From positions 1-41,239 of the forward strand of contig JAJFTF010000010.1 in the NCBI GenBank assembly GCA_021373185.1: DNA of 41,239 nt, given 5' to 3'. The translations under genes were made by a program, and so were the position numbers. Positions 29,701-37,232 of this stretch are shown piece after piece. This stretch comes from Betaproteobacteria bacterium (lineage in GTDB: Bacteria; Pseudomonadota; Gammaproteobacteria; Burkholderiales; Sulfuricellaceae). Numbering within the stretch: the stretch's first letter is position 1; each line of letters starts with the position of its first letter. The notes under the pieces are model-generated. The model was not told the DNA's origin and made no database searches. It saw only the letters and a list, made by a program, of their open reading frames with translations.

Positions 29701-29774
29701 GGCAACCAGAGAAACAGAAGCAGCCCGGCCATCGCGGAGAGCCCCAAAAGAGTCAGCATTTCGTCGGGCGACAT
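29697..29774 (-). CDS. 25 aa single-membrane-segment peptide
   Basis: The ATG at 29774 is preceded by a strong GGAGG at good spacing, formed within the endolysin 3' end. It encodes MSPDEMLTLLGLSAMAGLLL then FLWLP, a likely single membrane helix, and is stop/start-coupled to the lipoprotein. Such tiny lysis-cassette peptides may tune holin or spanin function. Support is the ribosome site, coupling and hydrophobicity. Confidence 0.5.
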   Translation of the reverse strand: MSPDEMLTLLGLSAMAGLLLFLWLP

Positions 29775-29775
29775 C

Positions 29776-30219
29776 TCAATCCTCCAGCAAGTAGAGCCTG
29801 CGTTCCGCCTCGCGGCGCCGCACGAGCCCCGATAGGGTCCGACCCGCCGCTTTCGTCCACATCAGGAAAGCGTCGGCGGCGCCCTTGGTCTCACCGTAAC
29901 GGTGTTTGCGCAGCACGGTCGATCTACTGAATGCGCCAATGCCGATGTTGAAGGCCAGGCTGACCAGCGCGGCAAACTGGTTGTCGGTCGTCGACACGTC
30001 GTAGGTCGCGGCGTCGACCGCTTTCTCAAAGCGGGCAATATCTCTGAGCAGCAGCTCTTCCGCCTCATCCTGTGTGATCGTCATTCCGCGCTTGACGTGC
30101 GGACCAGTTGATCCGTAGCCAATCGTCCAAACGCCCGCTGGGCATTTGTACGCGGCGGGGACAAAACCCTCGAAATGCTGAATCAGCTCAAGCCCCAGGT
30201 CGTTGATGAGCCTAGCCAC
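29776..30219 (-). CDS. Endolysin, GH24 lysozyme (T4/P22 type)
   Basis: This protein, 147 aa from the GTG at 30219 (an ATG at 30270 would overlap the previous gene by 59 bases), cleaves peptidoglycan at lysis. The catalytic pattern is E-8-C-5-T: E17 in QHFEGF, C26 in YKCPAG, T32 in TIGYGST, as in P22-like enzymes where Cys may replace Asp. Further conserved parts are NQFAALVSLAFNIG and GRTLSGLVRRREAERRLY. There is no signal or SAR segment, so release should depend on a holin; membrane proteins are encoded just upstream. Confidence 0.93.
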   Translation of the reverse strand: MARLINDLGLELIQHFEGFVPAAYKCPAGVWTIGYGSTGPHVKRGMTITQDEAEELLLRDIARFEKAVDAATYDVSTTDNQFAALVSLAFNIGIGAFSRSTVLRKHRYGETKGAADAFLMWTKAAGRTLSGLVRRREAERRLYLLED

Positions 30220-30481
30220 GGCCGTCTTCCAGTAGCTTGCGCAAGCGGTCGCTGACGGGCGCTTCTTCATCCGGCTTGGTCATCGTCTCCTGCTTGATCT
30301 TTTCGCCCTGGCCGGGCTCGATACCGCTCCCCTTGATCAGCCAGAAGATCAACGCCAGGATGAGCAGCATCAGCGGCATGTACCATTGGCGCGTCGTCGG
30401 CGGCATAGCCTCTCCACCGGCCAAGAGCGCGGTGACAACCGCCAGGGCGTTGGTCCCCGTGTTGGTATCCAGTCCTTTCAT
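30212..30481 (-). CDS. Holin-like membrane protein
   Basis: This 89 aa protein has one clear membrane segment at about 34-50 (YMPLMLLILALIFWLIK) and a weaker hydrophobic stretch at 11-22 (NALAVVTALLAG). A charged cytoplasmic tail follows (GEKIKQETMTKPDEEAP). It overlaps the endolysin start by 8 bases. Size, topology and position fit a class II or III holin, though the sequence family is not recognised. Confidence 0.65.
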   Translation of the reverse strand: MKGLDTNTGTNALAVVTALLAGGEAMPPTTRQWYMPLMLLILALIFWLIKGSGIEPGQGEKIKQETMTKPDEEAPVSDRLRKLLEDGRG

Positions 30482-30714
30482 TTCTTGCGCTCCAGGATCT
30501 GTAGAGCCAGCTCGACAGCGAGATTCACCTGCCGGCGGCCGAAGGTGTAGCCGAGGCCCAGCAGCTCATCAATCGCACGCTCCCGCTTGCCGTCGCCGTC
30601 CAGGTCGAAGCGGTTGTCCAGTTTGCTGACAACGGCATACACGGCGCTGAAAAACGGATACCCCACCAGCAGGTTGCCGATACGCCGCAGCAGGGCCACT
30701 AAAATGATGTCCAT
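30478..30714 (-). CDS. Small lysis-cassette protein with an EF-hand-like loop
   Basis: This 78 aa protein has a strong AGGAGG site. The N-terminus is hydrophobic and amphipathic (IILVALLRRIGNLLVGYPFF). Residues about 36-46 read RFDLDGDGKRE, which fits the start of an EF-hand calcium loop (DxDxDG). The C-terminus is helical. It is ATGA-coupled to the holin-like gene. It may be an antiholin or peripheral membrane protein. Confidence 0.65.
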   Translation of the reverse strand: MDIILVALLRRIGNLLVGYPFFSAVYAVVSKLDNRFDLDGDGKRERAIDELLGLGYTFGRRQVNLAVELALQILERKK

Positions 30715-30749
30715 ACGTACCTCCTATTGGGGTGAATGATACCACCATA

Positions 30750-30935
30750 CTACCTATCAGTAGATGATTTGGGAAATTTACGCTTCACCGCCTCCACCTG
30801 GTCGACGACGGCCTTTACATCCGGGGGCAGGGGCTGCGTTGTCATCCACTTCATGATCGCCCCGACCTGCTCTTCCAGACTGGGGTACTCCGGTCGTCGC
30901 GCTGCGCGGTAATCACGGGTGTGCTTGAGTTTCAT
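30750..30935 (-). CDS. Small conserved late phage protein
   Basis: This 61 aa protein (MKLKHTRDYRAARRPEYPSL, then EEQVGAIMKWM) belongs, from memory, to a group of short proteins found after tail-fibre genes in many podo- and siphophages (RRxEYPSxEEQLD). The role is unknown. It is coupled to the gene before it. The 35-base gap after it contains the ribosome site of the next gene and no evident terminator. Confidence 0.75.
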   Translation of the reverse strand: MKLKHTRDYRAARRPEYPSLEEQVGAIMKWMTTQPLPPDVKAVVDQVEAVKRKFPKSSTDR

Positions 30936-31300
30936 ACGGTCACCTCACCGGTCCAGTCAAGATATGGCCAGCACGTCACCCGCAGGCGGTAGGTGCCGGG
31001 CAGCGGGAAATCCAGTTCCACCGTCGTGTCGGTCAGCGGGTAGGCTTGCTCGTCGATGTGCAGGGTAGCGTTCGTAGGCAGCGCGGTCAGGGTCAGGCCG
31101 GTGAGCTGGGTGGACTGGGCGGGCCGGGGTTCGAGCTGACCGTCGAGGACGTGGCCGTATTTGATGTCGGAAGGCGCGGCCAGGGGGGCTTCGATGGCGG
31201 ACTGACCCGCTTCGCAGTGGTTGTCGAGAGTCACCTGCAAATCCTGGCCGAGATGCGCTGCCAGCGGTCGGCCTGTCGCAGTCTCATAAACGATATTCAT
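30932..31300 (-). CDS. Small beta-rich tail-associated protein
   Basis: This 122 aa protein starts at the ATG in a TGATG overlap with the large tail gene. It has FETATG-like opening (VYETATGRPLAAHLG), beta strands, and an Ig-like C-terminal half (LPTNATLHIDEQAYPLTDTT, ELDFPLPGTYRLRV). It probably belongs to the tail-tip complex; no enzyme motif was found. Confidence 0.75.
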   Translation of the reverse strand: MNIVYETATGRPLAAHLGQDLQVTLDNHCEAGQSAIEAPLAAPSDIKYGHVLDGQLEPRPAQSTQLTGLTLTALPTNATLHIDEQAYPLTDTTVELDFPLPGTYRLRVTCWPYLDWTGEVTV

Positions 31301-34300
31301 CAAGCGTAGGTCTCATGTATGGCAATGACTCGGTCGCCGAAGGTACGGTTTCCACTATACGCGTGCCTGACTTTGACCCGTATCCATGATTCCCTGGATA
31401 TGGGTACGGGCAGGGCTACCGTGAACGTCGCCGAGAAATGCCGGCAGTTGATTGGCTGGCTGGCCCTGTAGTAAGGGAAAACACTTGCCGTAAACCAATA
31501 ACTCGAAGCGTATATATAGGTGTCGTAGTATACCCCGACAACGACTAAGTCCTCCGGGCACTCAAACGACGCCGATATGCTGAGAATGACATTCGACTGC
31601 ACTTCGCCGGCATATTGATAGAGGTGCTCGGCTATGGTGGTCATGGCGGTACCCGTCGGCACGGTAATGTCACCGGCCTCATACACCCCGCCCTGTTTGC
31701 TCAGCACCCCACTCTGGATAGTCTTTGACGGTTTCCTGATGATGACGGTATTAAACTCTGCATCGCCCGCCCCGTTAATCGCCCATCCGGTACTGCCGGG
31801 CGCGTAGTTCAACGTCCGTATCGTGCCGCCGTCCAGGTAAATGTTCTTGCCGGTGATGGTGCCGCCCGCCAGTTTCTCGGCCACGACCGTCCCATTGATA
31901 AAGACGTTGCCGTTCAGCCGGGAGCCATAGGCAAGCCATTGGGTACCGTCCCATACCCGGGTCTCGGAGAACGTGCTGCCGTTGGAGATGGTGACCGCGT
32001 CGGCAATCTGGTTGTCACCTGGCGTCGCGGCGTTGGCCGTCGCGTCGTTCCAGGATGAGCCGGTGGCGTAGTACCAGCCCGCGCCCCGAGATCCCGCTGC
32101 GCCGTCCATCACACGGGTGACAGTGACCACATCGCTAGCCCCCGTCACCGTGTCGCGGCAGCGGAAGCGCATGACGGTGTTGTACTCGGGGAAACTGCCC
32201 CAGATGTAGTAGTTCGTCGGGTCGGAGTTGCTAGGGGTAGGTGCGCCAATGTACGTCGGAAGAATCCACCCGCTCTTCCCATTCAGATTGGGGTCGGAGG
32301 CTTTCCACGTCAGCGTCGGGCTGCTGCTCTGGTCATCGTTGTACTCCCAGACAAGATTGGCCTGGTTGCCGGTCGTCGCGGCGGTCAGGATGAAGCTGGC
32401 CGGGCTGGCGGGCACCGTGCCTTTGATCAGCTGCGTGGACGCGGACACCGATAGCGTCTGCCCGGTCTTGGACTTGCTGATCGAGAACCGGCGGGTGATG
32501 GAACTCTGCCCCGACTTCGAGGCGGTGATGTCGATGTAAGCGGCGTCGGTCCCCGCCGCCATGCCGGTGATCGTGAACGTGCCCCCGCTCTGGGTGTAGG
32601 CCAGGGTGCCGCTGGAGGCAGGCGAACCCGCGAAGCTCCAGCCCGTGTCGGGCGTCCCGCCCAGGTAGATGGTGGCCGTGCAGACGGCCCCGGCAAACGA
32701 GGTCACCGTGCCGTCCGCCTTGGCAGGCAGCGTGTGGCTCTCATTCGAGAGGATCATCGAGTAGGCGCTGGCACCGGGAGTGCCAGGGGCGCCCGTCCTT
32801 GACTTGCTGAATGACTGCGCCTTGGTGAGGGTGAACGGCGTGCCGTTGGGCGACTTGCCTGTGATGGTATAGACAATCGACGCCGTGTCGGTCCCGGCTG
32901 CCACCCCCGAGTGCTGGCCCACCACGACGTAGCGGGACGGCGATGCCCCGCCGGTTGAGTACGCCCCGACCGTGATATTGGTCGCGCCATTGCTCCCGTT
33001 ACCCACCGTCCCGGCGGCGGGCGAGGTTATCTTCCACGTCCCGTTGCCGGTGCCGAGCCCGTCGTAGTCCAGCAGCGTCGCGCCCGCGTAGACCCGTATG
33101 TCCGTGCCGGAGCCCGCGTAGCTCGACACCACGCCGGTCGTTGACGCCGGCAGCACATGCGCCTCGTTCGAGACCACCACCGTAATGGCGTCCGACCCCT
33201 CCACGACTTTGGCGAGGGTCACCGAGTCACTGTAGCCGCCGAGAGTCGCCGTCACCGTGACCGACGTGTTAGCCCCCATGTTGGCGTATGTCAGTGCCCG
33301 GGTATTCCCGGAGCCCGTCAGGGTGACGGTCGGCGACGTGGTAAAGGTTGCAGTTCCGGTCAGCGCCCCGCTCGGTTTCGCGGTCAGGTTGATCTGCGCG
33401 GGGGAGCCTGCCCCGGACTTGGCGACCTGGAAGACATTAGAGTCTGCCGAGAGCACCAGCACGCTGGCATTGGCACCGGGAGCGCCGGTCGCGCCGTCAC
33501 TGACCTGAGTCAGCGTGACGAAATCACGGACGCCGTCCAGCTCAACCCCGATACTGAGCTTCGTCTTGCTGGTGTCCCAGTAGCCTGAGATGGTCGACCC
33601 GGCGGGCGAAGGATGGCTACCATCCACGGCGCTGTCATTGCGATCGACGTTAAGCCGGGTCGATGCGCCTGTCGCGAGAGTATTGGTGAAGGGCGTCTGA
33701 TTGTCGTACCAGAAGTACCACTGCGGTGTGCCCGAGGTGCCAACCCCCGTCGCGGTGAAGACAATCTGGTAGGGGCTGAGGATACCTGCCGCCGTCTTGG
33801 TGCGGGTCAGCGCCGTCGCCGCGATGGAAACGGACTTACCGGATTTCGACTTCGCCAGCGAGAACCGGCGGGTGACGGTCTGTCCACTCTTGGTCGCCGT
33901 GAAATCGACGTAACCCGTGTCCCCGGACATGGCCGACACCGCCGTGGTGCGGTTGCTATTGCTGGCCGTCGCGGTCACGCCGCTGGGCGTCTGGCTGAAA
34001 GTCCAGCTGGACGAGGCATCCGTCGCGCCCTCATAAACCGTCGCCGTACACTGAGCCCCCGTGAAGTCGCCCTGCGTGCCGTCGGGGCGCGTTGGCACCG
34101 TGTGCGCCTCGTTGGACAACACCATCGTGACACCGGATGTCCCCGCGATGCCTTGCTTTTGCTTGGCCACCGTCAGGAGGCGGGTCTGGGTCGGGCTGCC
34201 GGACTTGGTCGCCGTGATCGTAATCGTGACCCGGTCGGCGCTGTTGTTGGCCATCGTCACCGTGACGTTACCGGCGCTGTAACTGGCCGAGGTGTTGACA

Positions 34301-37230
34301 TCGCTCGACGCGGTCGTGATGGACCAACTCTCGGACGCGGTGACATCGGTCGTCCCGCGATAGACCTTGACCGCCGAGACAACACTGGTGGCCCCGGTCA
34401 GGTTGCCGCTGGCGTCAGCCGGCAGCGCGTCGTTCTCGTTGCTGAGGTAGAGGAACAGCGCGTCGGAGCCTTCCTGCACCTTGGCCAGGGTCAGGAAGTC
34501 TTCATAAACCACCCCATCGGCCGCCGTCACCCAGGCCCGCAGCGTCAGGACCGGCGTCGTCATGTTGGTCGGATTGATCGTCTGCGACGAGACGCCGTTG
34601 CTCAGCGTGCCGGTGTAAGTGCCGCTAGTGACCGACCAAGAGATCGTCAGCCCGGTGAGATTCTGGGCGGTGGCATTGACCGTGATGGTCGCGGGCGTGA
34701 CCACAGTGGCGGGCGGCTTCGCGACCGAGAAAACCTCCGCCGTCGCGGTCAGGGCCATGCGCTTGAGCTTGGCCCCGTTGATGGCCCCGCCGGCCTCGAT
34801 GATCGGGTTCTGGTTGGCGTCGTACAGCGCGAAGCCGGTGCCGTACAGGCGCAGGCCGTTGACCTTGTCGAGAATCCAGCCGTTGAACGCACTGCCAGAC
34901 GCAGGATACGTATCGGGCACACCCCCGGTGACCGGCCAGTTGTTGGAGTAAATCGCGTTGCCAATCTTGGCATTCAGGATTTCGCCGTCCTTGATCTTGG
35001 CAGCGGTGATGGCTGCGTTCTTGATGTAGGCGTCGGCGATGTACACGCCGGGCGGCGTGCCGTTGCTGTCGGTCGTGGTCAGCACCACGAAGGGGATCGT
35101 CGTTTTCAGCGCGTAGGCGGTCTTGCCCGCCGCCGCCGTGGTCGACGCCGCCGCGCTAGGATTCAGGCAGAGCGGATTGCTGGCGTGGACCGCGAATGAG
35201 AACGTGGTGCCGGTTTTTGCCGTAACCTTAAAAGCGTGGTTCCAATAGCCGTCGGCGATATTACTTAGCACCACCGTATCATCAACCACGAAGGGATGCG
35301 TGCTGGTGGTCGTGACCGTGGCGGTGGTGCCGTTGTGGGTCAGGCTGCCGCTAATCTGCGCCCGCAGGGAGGGGATGTTAGGACTGACGATGCTGAACCG
35401 ATCCGCGCGGACCATGAAGTCAGAGTAGGGTGCCCCGTTGACCGGCGTCGAGGCCAGGCCGAACCCGGACACGTAGCCGTAGTTGTCAATCTTGACGGTG
35501 TACTGGAGATTCAGCGTGTCGAGATTGGTCTTCTGCGCGGTGAACTTCTGCTCGATGGTGCCGGTGGAAACGCCATCCGTGACCGACACCTGCTTGACCG
35601 CCTGGGCCAGCGGGAGATTGCCGTACCATGTTCCCCCAGCGGCTTCGCAGGCAGACTTGGACTCATGGTTGGACGGGCTGCCGCTGATGACGCAATAGCC
35701 GATTTGCGCGACGGACAGGTCCGCTACCTGGGCAACCGATGCACTCGGCGCATTGCGCCCGACGGCCATCCAGTCGACTTTGAAAACACCACCCCACGGC
35801 GTGCTGGCCGCGTTGCCAAGCGCCACTTGCAGCTTGATGATAGTGTTGCCCGTCCAGTTGGCTTCCGTCGATAGGTCCCACTCGGCGGTCGCCCAGCCGT
35901 TTGAATCATAAGTCGGTTCCGAGATCGTGAGTGACGACGACGTACTGTTGTAGTAATAGGTCAGTCGCCCGATCCAGTCGGTGGTGGCCGTTCCACTGGT
36001 GCGTTTGATACGAATCTTGACGACCTGATAGGCGCTGCCCGCTACCGAAAGGGTTCCGGTCGAAAACGAGGAATCGGCTGCGGTCGGCGTGAAGGTCAGC
36101 AGGCCGCCCGAAACGGAGAGCGCCGATGCGTTCGTGACCGTCCAGCCAGTGATGTCAGAGCTGGCGTCGAAATGCCATATCTTGGCCGTGTCAAAGCCTG
36201 TAGCCCCCGCCGAGACCAGGCTCAACTGCGCATACAGGTTCACGTCTTCGTTCTGAAGATTGATGATGTCCGTCTCGGCGGTATTGACGCGCGAGTCTAA
36301 TGGGACGATCAGATCAATTTTACCGCCAAGAGACGAATACAATTGGGTCTCGGTAATGGACCCGGTCAGGATGTCAAGATACCGGCCCGGGTCGCTCAGG
36401 ACCGTGGCCGCAGCGCCGTTGCCGACCGGTACCCAGGTCGAATACAAGGATTCCGTGTCGACGTTGCGGACCCAGAAGTAGTAGGTCTGCCCAGCGACCA
36501 GATCAGCATTGTTCCAGCGCAGGAAGGTGAAACTGCTGCCAGTAACCTCTGCTACCTTGGTGACGCCCGTCGGCGGGGCAATGGCATCGTAGGTCGTCGC
36601 GTCGAACGTCGTGATCGTGTCGCTGGCCCAGACTTCCGTATGGGCGTAGTCGCCGATGAACGGATTGATCCAGTCCAGATAGACCGCCCACATGTCCCCG
36701 CGAGCCGCAAGACTTGAGGGTGGTGCCGGGCGCCCGGCCCAGCTGGAGCCAACTTCCAGCGTGACGGTGTTGCTGACCGCCGCCGGGTTGCGCGGATCGC
36801 CCGAGTAGTAGGCGATGAAAGTATACGTGCCGGTGGCCAGTCCACCCGCGATGACGTAAGTTGCACTCCCGCCGGACAAGGACAGGGTGATCAGGTCTTC
36901 GCTGTTTTGTGTGATGTGTACCGAGCCAGTCGGCTGGTCCCCCGCGACGGACACCGTCAGCGTGATGTCGTCGCCATCTTTGGGCGCGAGCGGCGAGACC
37001 GTTAGGGCGACAACCACCGTTGGCGCGGGGGTGCCCGGCGTACCGGGGTTGCCTGGATCGGGCGCGCCGGGATCGGTCGGCGGCGCGCCGCCACTATTGC
37101 CGGGGTTACGGGTGAAGGCTTCCAGCCGGGTGACATTGTCGGAGACACCGGCTATCGCATTGCGAATCTGCCGCAGGAAGTTGGCGAGGTTTTGGTCCTT
37201 GAGGCCGGGGGGTACTTGTGGAAGGCCCAT
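31300..37230 (-). CDS. Large tail-tip/host-specificity protein with Ig-like repeats
   Basis: This 1976 aa protein has GAGGT before its ATG. Residues 1-45 are a helical anchor; 45-75 a Gly/Pro linker; about 75-160 an Ig-like domain; about 165-275 an Fn3-like domain (APPSSLAARG...YYFWVRNVD); about 280-820 resembles the C-terminal part of GpJ/DUF1983 tail proteins. Residues about 823-1708 contain several ~100-aa Ig-like units marked by LSNE(A/S)HTLPA and TASKSGQ...FS(L/I)SKSK. The C-terminal 270 residues include NGTVVAEKLAGGTITGKNI, a GpJ-like motif, and a beta-rich cap. It probably binds the host surface or forms a central fibre. Confidence 0.85.
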   Translation of the reverse strand: MGLPQVPPGLKDQNLANFLRQIRNAIAGVSDNVTRLEAFTRNPGNSGGAPPTDPGAPDPGNPGTPGTPAPTVVVALTVSPLAPKDGDDITLTVSVAGDQPTGSVHITQNSEDLITLSLSGGSATYVIAGGLATGTYTFIAYYSGDPRNPAAVSNTVTLEVGSSWAGRPAPPSSLAARGDMWAVYLDWINPFIGDYAHTEVWASDTITTFDATTYDAIAPPTGVTKVAEVTGSSFTFLRWNNADLVAGQTYYFWVRNVDTESLYSTWVPVGNGAAATVLSDPGRYLDILTGSITETQLYSSLGGKIDLIVPLDSRVNTAETDIINLQNEDVNLYAQLSLVSAGATGFDTAKIWHFDASSDITGWTVTNASALSVSGGLLTFTPTAADSSFSTGTLSVAGSAYQVVKIRIKRTSGTATTDWIGRLTYYYNSTSSSLTISEPTYDSNGWATAEWDLSTEANWTGNTIIKLQVALGNAASTPWGGVFKVDWMAVGRNAPSASVAQVADLSVAQIGYCVISGSPSNHESKSACEAAGGTWYGNLPLAQAVKQVSVTDGVSTGTIEQKFTAQKTNLDTLNLQYTVKIDNYGYVSGFGLASTPVNGAPYSDFMVRADRFSIVSPNIPSLRAQISGSLTHNGTTATVTTTSTHPFVVDDTVVLSNIADGYWNHAFKVTAKTGTTFSFAVHASNPLCLNPSAAASTTAAAGKTAYALKTTIPFVVLTTTDSNGTPPGVYIADAYIKNAAITAAKIKDGEILNAKIGNAIYSNNWPVTGGVPDTYPASGSAFNGWILDKVNGLRLYGTGFALYDANQNPIIEAGGAINGAKLKRMALTATAEVFSVAKPPATVVTPATITVNATAQNLTGLTISWSVTSGTYTGTLSNGVSSQTINPTNMTTPVLTLRAWVTAADGVVYEDFLTLAKVQEGSDALFLYLSNENDALPADASGNLTGATSVVSAVKVYRGTTDVTASESWSITTASSDVNTSASYSAGNVTVTMANNSADRVTITITATKSGSPTQTRLLTVAKQKQGIAGTSGVTMVLSNEAHTVPTRPDGTQGDFTGAQCTATVYEGATDASSSWTFSQTPSGVTATASNSNRTTAVSAMSGDTGYVDFTATKSGQTVTRRFSLAKSKSGKSVSIAATALTRTKTAAGILSPYQIVFTATGVGTSGTPQWYFWYDNQTPFTNTLATGASTRLNVDRNDSAVDGSHPSPAGSTISGYWDTSKTKLSIGVELDGVRDFVTLTQVSDGATGAPGANASVLVLSADSNVFQVAKSGAGSPAQINLTAKPSGALTGTATFTTSPTVTLTGSGNTRALTYANMGANTSVTVTATLGGYSDSVTLAKVVEGSDAITVVVSNEAHVLPASTTGVVSSYAGSGTDIRVYAGATLLDYDGLGTGNGTWKITSPAAGTVGNGSNGATNITVGAYSTGGASPSRYVVVGQHSGVAAGTDTASIVYTITGKSPNGTPFTLTKAQSFSKSRTGAPGTPGASAYSMILSNESHTLPAKADGTVTSFAGAVCTATIYLGGTPDTGWSFAGSPASSGTLAYTQSGGTFTITGMAAGTDAAYIDITASKSGQSSITRRFSISKSKTGQTLSVSASTQLIKGTVPASPASFILTAATTGNQANLVWEYNDDQSSSPTLTWKASDPNLNGKSGWILPTYIGAPTPSNSDPTNYYIWGSFPEYNTVMRFRCRDTVTGASDVVTVTRVMDGAAGSRGAGWYYATGSSWNDATANAATPGDNQIADAVTISNGSTFSETRVWDGTQWLAYGSRLNGNVFINGTVVAEKLAGGTITGKNIYLDGGTIRTLNYAPGSTGWAINGAGDAEFNTVIIRKPSKTIQSGVLSKQGGVYEAGDITVPTGTAMTTIAEHLYQYAGEVQSNVILSISASFECPEDLVVVGVYYDTYIYASSYWFTASVFPYYRASQPINCRHFSATFTVALPVPISRESWIRVKVRHAYSGNRTFGDRVIAIHETYA

Positions 37231-37232
37231 GG

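Noticed and set aside
33613..35199. 528-codon + strand frame opposite the Ig-like repeats.
   Set aside because: It has the Arg/Gly-rich character of an antisense frame and no initiation signals.
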